Of a DNA stretch of 64,000 nt, positions 52,441-64,000 are shown piece after piece (position 1 is the stretch's first letter; every line of letters starts with the position of its first letter). The notes under the pieces were generated by a model. The model did not search any database. It worked only from the letters and a program-made list of their open reading frames with translations, and was not told where the DNA came from. Source of the DNA: Zoroaster sp. YZ-2022 (lineage: Eukaryota > Echinodermata > Asteroidea > Forcipulatida > Zoroasteridae). A program made the translations under genes and the position numbers. Location of the stretch: positions 56,493,750 through 56,557,749 of the forward strand of contig CM055817.1 of the NCBI GenBank assembly GCA_029582265.1, written 5' to 3'.

Positions 52441-53512
52441 TCCGATTTCGGAAGACTGTTTACATGCAGCATCAACTCAACGGTGAATCAGCGACGATCT
52501 CTCAAAGAGGAAGTCCATCGCCCGTTCTGGTCGGTATGCTTGAGCAGGTACCGCCAGATCGTATACACACTGCTCAGAACAACAACAGAATTCGTGCTGT
52601 AAACAGGAGAAACAGAAATACATGAAGGCAGGCGAATTAGGTCCAAAGGAGTATAAGAATCAAAGAAGAGAAGAAAGAACACGAGATTGGCAGGAAAAAC
52701 CACTTCACGGTCGATTCCTGAGATGTACCGAAGAAGTGGCAAGTAGCAAGACTTGGGAATGGTTGAGGAGAGGAGAACTAAAGAAAGAAACTGAGGGTCT
52801 GATTACTGCAGCGCAAAACCAGTCTCTGCCGACGAATGTGATGAAGGCAAGGATCGAGAAGACAGATGTCTCTTGTATGTGCAGAATGTGCAATGCGGCG
52901 GAGGAGACTGTGTTTCACATTGTCAGCGAATGCAGAGTGCATGCTCAGACGGAGTACCAATGCAGACACGACAAGTTGGCCAAGGTGATTCATTGGGATT
53001 TGTGTAAGAAGTACGGTGTCAAGGTGCAATCGAAGTGGTTATGACCATGTGCCGGAAAAGGTAGAAGAAACGGACCATGTCAAGATTCTCTGGGACTTCA
53101 ACATCCAGACAGATCATGTTATAGAACATAGACGGCCGGATGTTGTTGTCTTGGATAAGCATGAGAAGATGTGTCATCTTATCGATATAGCTGTGCCGGG
53201 TGATAGTAGAGTAGCTTCGAAGGAGAAGGAGAAGGTACAGCAATATCAGGATTTAGCGAGAGAACTCCGCAAGCTGTGGCAAGTCAAGGTGAAGGTTATT
53301 CCCGTGGTAGTGGGAGCACTGGGTACAATCCCGAAGGCGTTGGAGAAACATCTGAAGGAGATAGGAACATCTGTTAGAGTAGAATTACTACAGAAGGCGG
53401 CACTCTTAGGGACAGCAAGGATTCTGCGAAAGACACTCGAGACTTGAGGTGTAACCGGCAGAAAGGAAAACAAGATCTTTCTTTTCATGCTGTGCTAACG
53501 CGAAATAATAAT
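52441..53512 (+). pseudogene. RLE-type LINE (R2/R4/Dong-like) C-terminal region, copy 2
   Basis: From about 52460, frames encode the end of a non-LTR polyprotein. A CCHC knuckle is visible (CRMCNAAEETVFHIVSEC, C-x2-C-x8-H-x4-C). After a frameshift near 53040 comes the restriction-like endonuclease: KILWDFNIQTDHVIEHRR, then PDVVVLDKHEKMCHLIDIAV (PD followed by a downstream D). It ends ALLGTARILRKTLET before a stop near 53445. This CCHC plus PD-D architecture defines R2-group elements, which cut specific targets. The 3' UTR ends CGCGAAA, then (TAA)6. Inactive: 5'-truncated and frameshifted. Confidence 0.85.
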
Positions 53513-53534
53513 AATAATAATATTTAAAAAAAAC

Positions 53535-53578
53535 GACCTATAACCAGAAACTGGAAACTGTTTTTGGCCTTAGAAACG
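53535..53578 (+). mobile_element. TTTCTGGTC family end fragment
   Basis: ACCAGAAACTGGAAACTG and TTTTGGCCTTAGAAACG: the right end of the dispersed family, abutting the promoter-like module as at 33360-33395. Confidence 0.6.
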
Positions 53579-53800
53579 TTTTGTTTGTTTGTTGTATGTC
53601 ATAGTTATTTCTGTAGCTATGATGTCATTTCATTTTATCATATCGTGGCGTGTTTAAGCCACAGCCAATCGGCGCTGTGTCATTACCTTCGGCTTTGTTG
53701 CATGCTGGGATATGAGGGCAAGCCTTTTTAGCAACATTCTTTCTCGCAACGTTTACGTTTGGAAGACCGTAAAGCCTTCAACCTTCACGCTTTCAACACG
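53579..53800 (+). promoter_or_regulatory. Promoter-like module with CCAAT box and first exon, copy 2
   Basis: Diverged copy of 33395-33648: CACAGCCAATCGGCGCTG, TGCTGGGATATGAGGGCAAG, AACATTCTTTCTCGCAACG, CTTTCAACACG/GTAAGC (donor at 53801). It lies 2.8 kb upstream of duplication copy B, in the same order as module 1 and copy A. Confidence 0.4.
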
Positions 53801-53864
53801 GTAAGCGTCTCAAATTATATTTTATGTTCATTCTGAAGCTTGAAAATATGGTGTGCACGAACCG

Positions 53865-54065
53865 GTTGGATACAACTCAACGTTTCGATCAGTATGCTCT
53901 GATCATCTTCAGGAGAATGGCGATCACAGCATACTCGTCAAAACGTCGAGTTGTAACCAACTGGTTCTTTTCAGGACATTACATGGTGTCACCGCAAACA
54001 GTCTGTATACTTATCCTTAGCTTTTCACCATGCAAAGCTACAAGTCTTACATATGTTTTTACTTG
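53865..54065. mobile_element. Penelope-like inverted terminal fragment
   Basis: The left arm (minus) has GATCAGTATGCTCTGATCAT and ACTCAACGTTTCG. The right arm (plus) has TCAAAACGTCGAGTTGTAAC, then CATGGTGTCACCGCAAACAG and CCATGCAAAGCTACAAGTC. The two arms are inverted around 53925, unlike the single-arm copies at 22351 and 46839. Confidence 0.45.
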
Positions 54066-54511
54066 CCCAGAATTTCTCAATTACTGACGATAGTCTTGCT
54101 GAAACAGTGGCTAAGAACTGGTTTTCAACTTAACAACCAATTGCCAAAAATCCGTTTGATCAGTTAGTTTCAGTGGCATTGGATTATATTTCAGGTTTTT
54201 ATAATGTGTTGCATTTATACTGCGTGTTTTTTCCACATCAATAACCTAATTGAAAACAACCATGTTTGAACTGAAAGCGTCCCGCGTGTCCTTTCTATAT
54301 GGTTATAACAATAAATAACAATAGACACATTCATCGATGACGTCATGGAAAAGGCCCACGGAACCTATTTTGTATAAGGCCCCCAAAAATAGTTGTGTTC
54401 CCTATTACACTGAAAAGAAAATAGGGTGGGTAGGTGGGTAAAATCTTTTTTTTTTGCTCTAAATTTTTTTAGCCAAAAATATTAGGGTGGGATGCATCGA
54501 TGACGGTCAAT
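54066..54511. other. Intergenic, no feature recognised
   Basis: AT-rich, no exon or repeat module seen. Confidence 0.4.
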
Positions 54512-54875
54512 GGGGTGTCGTGGCCGAGCGGTCTAGCTTACCGGATTCAAGTTCTGGTGTTAGCAACATAATGTGGGTTCGAATCACGGCCGTGACACTT
54601 GTGTCCTTGAGCAAGACACTTAATCATAATTGCTTCTCTCCACCCAGGGGTTAAATGGGTACCTGTGAAGGCAGAGTTGGTTTGCTCTATATGCGCTAGA
54701 AATGGCAGCAATTGAGCTGTATACTCCCCAGGGAGCTGAGATGGTTTCAGGAACGATTTATGAGCCTTATGAGCAGGGATAATAATATAATGCGCCTTGA
54801 GCACCACTTAGTTGGTGGATACGTGCGCTATATAAATCCACACATTATTATTATTATTATTATTAATTTTTTATT
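54512..54875 (+). mobile_element. tRNA-derived SINE, full length
   Basis: Box A GTGGCCGAGCGGTCTAGC, box B GGTTCGAATCACGGCC, full body, 3' end GCTATATAAATCCACACATT and (ATT)n. About the best-preserved copy in the window. Confidence 0.85.
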
Positions 54876-54939
54876 TATTTATAATTTTTTTTGCGCACTC
54901 ATTTGTAACAGGTAATAAGCAGTGTTGTAACCAAGTAAT

Positions 54940-55040
54940 TTTTTCTCAAGTCAAGTCAAGTCACAAGTCAAATGTTCTCAAGTCAAGTCAAGTCACAAGT
55001 CAAATTTTCTCAAGTCAAGTCAAGTCACAAGTCATTTATC
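54940..55040 (+). repeat. CAAGTCAAGTCAAGTCACAA minisatellite
   Basis: Four units of about 30 bases (TTCTCAAGTCAAGTCAAGTC, ACAAGTCAAA). Related to 40210-40380. Confidence 0.85.
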
Positions 55041-55059
55041 GTCCCGAATAAGGCTAAAC

Positions 55060-55350
55060 AAGCCAGTTTCAAAATTGGTGCGGTGACGCGATTTTGTTTT
55101 TTGTTTGTTTTGTTTTGTTTAATTTTTTTTTACATGTGTAGGCGGGGACCAAATTTCCCATTGTACAAAGTATGGTGGCTAAGAGAGGACTCACAAATCA
55201 GCCAAACGTTTATACCCCTATGTGAAAAAGTGTGGCTGCGATTGGACATCGTTTCATAGCAAAAAATAATAAAATAAAATGCCGACGTGCAGGTCTAGCT
55301 GAGGCCACGCGCACGGAGATCACCAGAAACCGGAGCCTTTTTTTTTTTGC
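55060..55350 (+). mobile_element. Dispersed repeat, TTTCTGGTC family
   Basis: CAGTTTCAAAATTGGTGCGG, CCAAATTTCCCATTGTACAA, CATCGTTTCATAGCAAAAAA, ACCAGAAACCGGAGCC. Collinear with 20165-20470 in the opposite order of arms. Confidence 0.6.
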
Positions 55351-56369
55351 CTATAAAAATGTTCTGTTTGTCATGTTCCCTGTCTTGGCAGTGAGAATAA
55401 ATCCAGTGTTTGTCATTTGTTGTTTATAGGATATACATAATTGACACATTTATCTCGAATTAGCCGCGAAACCTCGCTGTAATCATCGGGCAATATTTTC
55501 TAGAAAACTATACAAACGCACACACGTGTACCGTGTATCGTGCAGTACATGTGAAGGGAAATGTATGGTGAAACGTATAGGCTCAAATGTACACTGTAGG
55601 CCTAAAGATTGACACTTTATTGAAGATGTTTAGACGTATTTTACTTCATTAATATAAGTTGCTGATTGAATAAAATAAATGAAAAACAAGTGATAACATG
55701 ATGGGAGGTAAATAAATGACTATTGAAGACCAGAAACTCACAAACAAATCCAAGTATGACGTTAACGCTTCACAAATTGTGTAGTGCGTCATTGTTTTGT
55801 TGGTGTCCGCATCTGAATTCAATGTTATTTTAAAAAAACAGGGAACCAGGTAGTTTTTCATCAATTCGGTCCAGAAATTATGGGGGTTGTGTGGAAAGTA
55901 TAGAAAGAAGCGATTGAGGTGTTAATTTTTTTTAATCTGAAAATTATCAATCTAGCGTAGGTAACATGTATAGAGTGGTTCATTTCAATATTTGTACGAA
56001 AATTTGCAGACGGTTGAAGCTGTTACACGCGGGACAATTCATTTTTCTTCCAGGACGGAAACCGACGGATGGTAATTTACACTCTTATATGGGCCTCGGA
56101 ATTTGGTAATTTGGAAGAAGATAAATTTTGTATACGCCCCAAAAACTAGTAATTGCTGCTTCTTAGTTATTCGGTCGCTGTTAATTGTCACAAACAATAC
56201 ATTTGTTAAAATCACGGACTCCGGATCCAGTGTATTACAACGTTGTGCATGAAATCCTTACTGATTCTGTGTTGACAACTCTGACAACGCTTGCATAGGT
56301 GATGTAAGGAGAATTTAAATATTACGTTCGTAAAATATTTTAAAATTCCCTTTTTACGGAGTAAAACAT
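55351..56369. other. Intergenic, no gene recognised
   Basis: No exon or repeat module. This is the left flank of duplication copy B; copy A has a gap at the corresponding place. Confidence 0.45.
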
Positions 56370-59300
56370 TTTTTTAAAAAACACATGTACCCTTTAATGA
56401 TTACACACATAATAAACATAATTTGAGTCAAAATAGCTATTCGGTTTTGTTTTACGAAAAATTTGCGATAATTTGTTCAACACTTTACAAATTCTTAATA
56501 CAATTAACAATGTCGCTATAACCTCGTTCCAGCCGTTTGTATAAATTATTTTGAATATTAATGCAATGCCTTTACCAGTAATAGCCCACTTCTTCCACTA
56601 CGACGGATTGTGTTGAAGACTAGACATATAGCGTACACTTTACAGTACAAGGCACATACGTGTACAGTATACACTATTATTATGTATTACGTATAGATAT
56701 AAAATTCGCGACGGCATTTTTTTCCCGTCACAAAAGTATTCGGCTGCCGTGGCCGGATTGACCAGAAAAATACATGTAATAAAACAACCTAAAATACATG
56801 ATGACTTGCAATGTCGTCAAGTCAAATTTACTCAAGTCAAGTCAAGTCACAAGTCATTTTTGTCCAAGTCAAGTCAAGTCCCAAGTCATTTTTGTCCAAG
56901 TCAAGTCAAGTCGCAAGTCACAAAAATTGGCGACTCGAGTCGGACTCGAGTCCGAGTCACCGACTCGAGTCAACAACTCTGGTAATAAGTGACAATGTCA
57001 GATTTAATACTATATATGTTAATACTACCTATCAGCACTGTATATTCACTGGTTGAGTGGTTTAAGAATATCTGAATTTAGAATGCAGATGGTTGTGAGT
57101 ACAAATACACAAGACCATGGCCACTTTTTTTTTCAAAGGTTTTCTTATTGGTCGAACGAGAACACATACCTTGTCATACAACCAATAGAAATATTTGTTA
57201 CGCGATTTGGATCATGTCACTCACAAAATGTGAACATAGGCCTAGCCTCGTGCGTGTGAAGTGCCGCTTGCCTGAAAATTATCATGACGCTCTGATCATT
57301 CTTAGACAGTTTTGAGGCAAGTCCAATAAAGACAAAATAAATTAAGAAAACTCAGTCTTGCGGTTTCTTTCTTAATTGCACATTCTTTAATTGGCTTTGT
57401 CGGAATAAAAAATAAATAAATAAAAAATACAGGACGATGTACACAAAAATTAGGCGCCATAAGTTTTTATTTTTTATTATTTTTTCGAATAAAAAGATAT
57501 AGGTTATGCGTAATTTTCTAGGTTGGGTTGGGTAACCGGAAACTATTTTTTTGTAAGGCCTAATAAAGATAGACATAACAAAGATAAGAAACACATGTTT
57601 CGTAATGTTTAATGTCATTATATTGCCATTAAACACCAAGAAACCTGGCCCAAAATTTGAATTTTATATTCCAAAACAAAACCCAACATAAATTTTGGAA
57701 TTTGCTTCCTAAAAGACGATTTTCTAGGGCGAAAGGGAAGTTTATAGGCAATAAGTCGAGTAACTGTCTTGATTCTTGGTACATTATATTAACACCATGT
57801 TCATGTACAATGGTAGTTTTTTGTTGCTGGGTTATTCGCTCAGTACACATCGTAGCCCTCTAGCGGTGAATTTGCACCCAGTGTCTTGATGATAGCCACT
57901 TTGACGTCAAGTGAGCGTTGTGCGTACACTTTATGTGCGTATGTTATGGTACTAAGCGCGCGTGTACTTCTACCAGCCAATGATCACTGGAGATATTCCG
58001 CGCGTACGCACATCAACTGCAAAATACGCCAAACGCAACGCACTATCGCTGCCCTTTCGCCCACAGTGCCCTCAACGGCTCATGCACAGTGCAAATATTT
58101 CACTTTTACCAGTGTAGGATATTGCCTACAGTACTACGTGTAATAACATGGGATCCTTTACGGCTATGTTTGGTATCAAACATCAAACAATTCGTCGCAG
58201 TTTTCACGAAGTGACATATTTGCCCACGTCGTGGTAAAATCGCGTTGCGAGATATAAGCGATTGAAGTTGGTCAAGTTTTAAAACCGCGGTTTCAATGTC
58301 ATTTTAATCTCGAAGATCATTAATTTTTAGAAAGCTGAAATCTCATATAATACGTAACTGTATTCGTTTTGTAGAGGAAAATAACTATAAACGAGTAACA
58401 AACTTATAAACTAAACAGTCACTTCGTGAAAACTACACATGCTGTTGTCAAGTTTTCACGAACTGACGTTTCCCGTGCATTAGTATAGGGACACGCGTCA
58501 ACTTCGTGGAACACACGTGTGGCGTGTTCGAATTTCAAATGTTTCCCAAAATGTTGGGAAAAAGACATTATTCCGAGGCATTTTTTCCAATGCTCATCAC
58601 ACCTATTGAAGAAAGATTCAAAAACAAAACCACACATTACTTTTCAGACGGAGTTTTGGTACGCCATGCACTAACGACCGCGTCGGGGGACGCCATCTCG
58701 CCGTACTGCGGCTACTGCGGCACTTCGTAAAAAAAACATGCCGTTCGCATAAAATACATGCAGTAATACATGCACAGGGCTGCGATCGGTCACTTCGTGA
58801 AAACTTAAAACCACAGTTTACTTCAATTTTACAAAAACTTCATTACTTTAAATACAAAACTAGATAGTTTTGAGGATTAAAACTTGGTGAAATGAAAGAT
58901 AACAGTATTTGAAGTCCAAATATTGACTAAACTTTTTTTAGCTAGCAATCCGTCACTTCGTGAAAACTGCGTCGAATTGTAACATTGTTGTATTGGACGA
59001 GGCTGTACCATTTCAGCACGTCTACGGAGCTCTGGAAGTGCCATCTGAGGATCGAGGTCCCTGATGGCCAGCCCATCTCTAATGAAAACGTGGATATTTA
59101 ACGGATTTGTTTTATATAAGAAAGCCTAGGTAGTTGACCGTTGCAGTGGTTGGAAATTTAAGGTGGGGCTTTCCGAGCAGAGCTTGTCATTGGCCAGTGA
59201 CGTACATGACCGACCGCCGGACGTCTAAAACCTAGGAACACGATTATTATCTCCGCCGACGTAGGTCGCGGCGGAGGTAATGTTTTCACCCATGTGTGGG

Positions 59301-60593
59301 TAGGTGTGTGTGGATGTACATGTACTTCTGCACTTTGTACAAGATATCTCAAAACGTTCTCCACAGATTTGGATGAAATTTGCTGAATATGTTGAGTTTG
59401 CTACACGAAACAATCGATTTTGATTTTTATGAAGATCTGATTTCAGGAAAGCGCAAGGACTATATCTAACGTTTCTAACGTTATTGCAGATCAATGAGCT
59501 AATAAGTAGAACCGATAGGGGCGCACTATTATGACCTGTTATAACCTCATGTTTTCATCACGTTTCAAGAACCGTTGGTGGCTCAGCGGGTTAGACGTAC
59601 GGCTGTCACGCCGTAGACCCTGATTCAAATCCAACAGCAAAAGAGTTTGCGAATGGGGAATGTATTGCCTTTGACAATTATTTGTGCGTGTGTGTTTTAT
59701 CAAGCAAATAATGACGCACAATCCAAACGGCTGCATTGTTAACATGCAGTCTCCTGATGATGGCTAGAGTTGAGAACAAACCAACCGGCTCTTCTCAGAG
59801 CCATCACTTCTTCCAAGAAGAGATCATTACATGGTGTCACCCGAAAGAACCCAATTATATCTATCTCCACTATACAAAGCCTCAAATCATACAACATGCG
59901 TGCATGGAGCGCACAGGTTTTTTGAATCATGTATTTCAATGCAAGCAAAGAGAGCATGTTTGCATGTAACTATATACATTACATAGTTTGATTTTAATAC
60001 ATAGGCCTATTTTACTTTCACACGACTTAAGTTCAACCATGGATATGATTTGTGAGGTTCTAGGTCTAGGCCACGACTCAAAGTGAAAGTATAATATTAG
60101 AAGTCTCTTATATATAGCGCATTACACTGGGGAATATACAGCCTATTATGTGCAACCTTTATTGGCGCTATCAATCCCGCGGTCAAGCTTTTCAGGGTTA
60201 TGTCAACCTCTTTCCCGTGGCTTTCCCCGTGGAACGGGATGATTTGAATATCCAAATATTGGAGATTTAAGCTGTGTTTTGCGTATTTTTTTGAAGTAAC
60301 CAATCAACGTTGAAGATAGTCTGGTCTTCTGTCGTACCATTCAAGGAGTTTCATTGGATACGTTGTGCTGAAGATCTGACGTCACGCTTCGAGGTGGCTC
60401 GCGCGCTAGCTACCAATCAAGGTCAAAGTTGAACATCGGGAAAACATAGCACGGCCAGGGCCTGGCGTAATTCACGCGCCTTAGCTCAAAGCGTGACGTC
60501 AGATCTCCCAGCTACATCTTGTATTGCTGTTAAGTCAGCTCACACAACTCTAGCTACGGGCTAGCCAAACTGTACCATAGCCCACATGTTTTT
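56370..60593 (+). repeat. Large direct duplication, copy B
   Basis: Near-identical to 39768-44025 over its whole length, same orientation. Includes the CAAGTC minisatellite (56817-56985), MITE family II (58188-58979), the CGGCGG hairpin, a tRNA-like SINE head and the CRE pair (60370-60510). It ends within a T-run after CCCACATG. The sequence beyond is unrelated to that beyond copy A. Confidence 0.93.
58188..58979. mobile_element. MITE with internal terminal motifs, family II, copy B
   Basis: Same TIRs and internal CACTTCGTGAAAAC motifs as 41581-42375, with minor differences. Copied as part of the larger duplication. Confidence 0.8.
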
Positions 60594-61436
60594 AGGTGTT
60601 CGAGCTAGAGCGCGAACAACTATAATAATTGTAATTGTTCCGTTTTTTTTTTGTTTTTTTTTACTTCTCCTTCTTCTTCTCCTTAACTCTTCTCTACATC
60701 GAAAGTGCAAGTTAACAATTTCACACAACCTTGAAACTTCACACATATAAAGACCTTATCATGTAGATGAATCTAGACGTTGTTACGTCAGAAGTTGTTA
60801 CGTCATGATGACGTCATCAGGTATAAAAAATGACCATTTGCTATCGACTGTATATCAAAATATACTAAAGCTATGATGTTCATAATCTGGGATCTGATAG
60901 ATCAAGGCTTAGGCAACATTTGAAAAGTTAACGTCAAAATCGTCTGACATTTGCTTCCGGTCGTACCGGAAGGTCAAAGTTTTGATTTGTTTTTTTTCTT
61001 CAAAATTCCTTTTCTGGGCCAAAATCCCATTGACTTAACACACACCAGACACTCGTGGTTCTGGGGCCCATTTAGGCCATAATACGTGGGTCATTTTTGT
61101 GTTCGTTCGTGCAACACAGAAGGGGATTACTTACTTTTTTCACTATATAAAGAAAATGCTATAGTAATGTCAAATTCACTTATCCCCAGATGTATTTTGT
61201 GCACATGGTCGAGAAAATGACGAAAAAATTTCCGTAATTCATTGAAAAATCATGATAATACCCAATCCAAAATCTGTCCCAACTTCAAATCCAGTACGCA
61301 CAATCTGTAAATACTAATTTCAAGTTGGGCTGTTATTCTGAGTTGGGCCACATTCCACATGTTGTCAACAAACAAGATGGCAGGCACTCCCAACGTGTGA
61401 CGATGTGGGAGTAAAAGTCAACGTTTTTCAGACTTT
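60594..61436. other. Intergenic, no gene recognised
   Basis: 60594-60615 contains GTGTTCGAGCTAGAGCGCGA, possibly an element end. A further perfect TGACGTCA lies near 60808. 60640-60690 is T/C-rich. Confidence 0.4.
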
Positions 61437-61748
61437 TTGTGTGTGATGCACATAGTACCATCAACAAAAAGTAGGTTCATTGAATTTAGCAAGGATTCGT
61501 GGAGTAAATTTGTACGTTTTGGAACCAAATGGACAAAATTTGACTGCAGAGAAGGAGAAATTGCACGGAGTTCTGCTATCAATCTCAGTATTGATTTTCA
61601 AGATGAGCAAGAATGTTTGAATGCACAACCCTACTCGGACCATGTTGGGTATCGCTGACTGAGTGCTACAAACGTTTCTGTGACATCAGTAAGGTCCGGC
61701 CGGAGAAAGGAGGAAACAGCCCAGAAGTTGAAAGAAGTGAACAACACA
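61437..61748 (+). CDS. Unnamed Cys/His-rich protein, upstream exon with frameshift
   Basis: A frame reads CVMHIVPSTKSRFIEFSKDS, then SWSKFVRFGTKWTKFDCREG and HVGYR. After about one missing base near 61658 it continues ECYKRFCDISKV to donor ACAG/GTTAGA (61749). The pattern W-x3-aromatic, HxGY, then ECYxRFCDI resembles the N-terminal Cys/His modules of large uncharacterised proteins in marine invertebrates, often repeat-associated. I cannot assign a function. The frameshift means a pseudogene, a sequencing error or an unusual junction. It belongs with the exon at 63333. Confidence 0.55.
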
Positions 61749-63332
61749 GGTTAGATTTTGGTTTGTGATAATTTTTGGGAGGTGTGGGGTGGGAGTATTT
61801 AGGCCTTTTCAAAAAAATGAAAATGGAGCGAAGGGAAACAGGTTAATGAAATGAACTTGGCCCTGCACCTACTCATATATTTCAGCAATCCTTTTTAAAT
61901 TTTATGTTGAACATATCTATTCATTTTAAAGTTAGTTTGCTGCCCAGCCACGGGACGACCATAAATTGTTTTCAGTGAAATGTACCAAGTTTTACTTATA
62001 TTAGGAAAGGGAAAAGCATATGGTAGAATTATTTTCCAAATATTTGGGGGGGATCTACTTCATGCAAAAAATCCCCTGAAGCACTGCGGCAAGCGTGGAG
62101 TTGTTTCCTCCTGAATCACAAAGAAAACCTTTTTTTTCAATTTTTTTTTAAAAAGGTTTTGGTATGCACATAGTTAACTTGCTGTGCATACTTATTACTT
62201 GACTGAGTATACAGGCTTTTTGACTTGGGGGATCGGGAACAAGTTGACCCTTTCTGTTTTTCCATTACGACTCATTTTATAATTTGTCTATTTGGGTTGC
62301 TGAGTAATTTGTGCACCCAAACGACATCGACAGGAAATTATGTTGTGCACATGTTGATTAAATGTAATTAAATCACAACTACTCTTCGAACGTTAGTTAG
62401 AATGCCATTCTTTGAATCCAAGATTTGTGAGTTCAAATCCCAGTGAGAATTTTTGGTAATTTTTTTTTACAAGACCAATCTAGAAGCTAGCTCTGTTGGC
62501 TTAATAATTCATGGCTTTTGAGAATTAAAAAAAAATGCACTGAAAGAGCAATCATCCATTTTTGATAATAGCAAACAAATAAATACAGTGCTGCCTATGC
62601 TCTGACAGTTGGGGGGGGGGGGCAGAAGATGAGCAGGGTGGGGAGTCTATCAATTAAGAGCATTTTGTTTAATCTGCTACCATAACAATTTTGCACTCAT
62701 GTTTAGGGCTTGGCAAGACACTTTGGATCAAATTACTATAATTATCAGGGCTAAATTGATAAACCAGTAATAGGTAATAGATTGTAGACCATGCACGGAT
62801 TACCGCACGGGCAAACTGGGCACGTGCCCCGGGCCCAGGAGCCAATAGGGACCCTTGGTTTTAAAAAAAAAAAACAGAAAAAAAAGCATCGTACTAGTAG
62901 TATTATGCGCGTGTATGGGCCCGTGGTGAATTTGTGCCCAGGGCCTGTGCTCATGATGATCCGTCCATGTTGTAGACTGATGACTTTCCACTGGTACGTG
63001 CCTGCTGCTGGCTAGACAGCAATTTTTCATTAATTGTCCTACATCGTACATCTCACTTCTTGTGTTATCGGGTATTTTTTCTTTCTTTGTTTTGTCCATA
63101 TGTCACATGATGTGACTCTGCTGGGTTTAATTACATCTGACTTTGTCATGGGCTGAGAGTTGAAATCAGAACATTATAATAAATATTTTCTTTGATAAAC
63201 TATGTTTAATGTTAAAGTTGAAGTGAAATAATTCTTTGATTGATACAGTACAATTTAGAAGTGTATAAAATGAAATGTCACATTCACTGTATAATGAATA
63301 TATTTTTATTTTTCTCTTTTCTCACAAACCAG
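61749..63332. other. Putative intron of the unnamed gene
   Basis: Between donor 61749 and acceptor CTCACAAACCAG (ending 63332). Contains a G-run near 62605 and a CCCGGGCCCAGG-containing C/G-rich element fragment near 62800-62950. No exon seen. Confidence 0.4.
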
Positions 63333-64000
63333 GCACCAGCATAGACAAAGACCCTGGAGAATGTTCTGGTTTGAGCAGTGTTGATGACAGCTATCAGCGT
63401 GAGCTTAGATCTTCTGAAGGAAAGAGGGCAAGACCATGGATAAGAAGACACATGTTCCCAGATGAGTGTTTGTTATGTAATGGGGCAAAATATCGCAGAG
63501 ATCGTGTGTCAGGGAAAAGATCATTGGTAAGGTTAATAAAATGTGAGCAGGTTAAAGGGGGTCAACTTCTGACAGCTGCCCGCAAAAAGGAAGACACAAT
63601 TCTCCTTCAGAAAATTGATGGCCAAGACTTGGTCGCCCAAGAACTTCAGTATCATCCCGAGTGCTACAAAGCATATACAAGATTCATTGGCAAGAAGAGC
63701 AGACCCTCACCCAATTCAAGCTGGATATGAGGATGCATTTTCGGAATTCGCTGATGATGTGATCCGACGGCGCCTCATTCAAAATAAGGAAATCTTGACA
63801 TTGGCAAGGCTGAATAAACTGTTTGTGAGTAAAATCAGAGAAATCCATGGCATCGATGCTCCATATCACATGGAATTTAAAGAAGCGACTTCAGCAGACC
63901 TTTCCTCAGTTGATTTTCATAAGACCTTCAAACCGAAGAATGAGTGACATAGTTTTTACAGAAACATTGTCTGCTGAGGACCTTGTCGAAGATTTGTTGG
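63333..64000 (+). CDS. Unnamed Cys/His-rich protein, downstream exon(s), runs off window
   Basis: The first frame codes GTSIDKDPGECSGLSSVDDS, then MFPDECLLCNGAKYRRDR and QELQYHPECYKAYTRF. CLLC followed by H-x2-C-x2-AYTRF is a zinc-binding-like pair. Near 63705 the frame must shift to reach AGYEDAFSEFADDVIRRRLI and LNKLFVSKIREIHGIDAPY. Near 63875 a second shift leads to KKRLQQTFPQLIFIRPSNRR, then VFTETLSAEDLVEDLL at the edge. All three frames are used in about 600 bases. This continuous similarity of style to one protein type indicates a decayed copy or base-calling errors, not several genes. Function unknown. Confidence 0.6.

Overview
This is a eukaryotic, animal-type window: AT-rich, intron-containing, with very dense mobile elements and short repeats. 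Two runs of exactly 500 N (18848-19347 and 39268-39767) are scaffold gaps of conventional length. Abundant TACATG repeats, an LNX-type RING exon, a lysosomal-type chitobiase and small Ly6 genes suggest a marine invertebrate, most likely a deuterostome such as an echinoderm or hemichordate. The taxon is inference; no rRNA or mitochondrial marker is present.

Region by region. 1-9.7 kb holds only repeats: hairpin and TTAA-type MITEs, two striking palindromes (1930-2019 and 2803-2876), and a 1-kb TIR element (8717-9735) carrying the remnant of a BED-like zinc-finger transposase. 9.77-11.75 kb is a tandem array of degenerate copies of one splice-acceptor/first-coding-exon segment, ending in an intact LNX-like RING exon (11349-about 11732). 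The array has been hit by a Tc1/mariner-type MITE and a TTAA MITE. 11.8-18.8 kb is repeats, with SINEs and a LINE 3' end split by a MITE.

19.35-28.62 kb is a di-N-acetylchitobiase (CTBS, GH18) gene on the plus strand. Six exons are recoverable and the 5' end is lost in the first gap. 30.9-32.1 kb and 44.15-45.34 kb are two Ly6/uPAR-domain genes with identical intron phases, so they are paralogues. Between and around them lie promoter-like modules (33.4, 35.8 and 53.6 kb) and a near-identical 4.2-kb direct duplication (39768-44025 and 56370-60593). 38.05-39.27 kb is a LINE reverse transcriptase cut off by the second gap. 51.6-53.5 kb holds two copies of a restriction-like-endonuclease LINE 3' end embedded in (TAA)n arrays. 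61.4-64.0 kb has exons of an unnamed Cys/His-rich gene, with apparent frameshifts, running off the window.

There is no operon logic here. The host genes are CTBS (lysosomal glycoprotein breakdown) and two small GPI-anchored-type Ly6 proteins, plus fragments. Most of the rest is transposon-derived. I see no clearly new enzymatic system. The most unusual items are the repeated LNX exon array, the MITE families with internal copies of their own terminal motif, the TAA-associated LINE pair, the Penelope-like repeats with a hammerhead-like core, and the Ly6-locus duplication.
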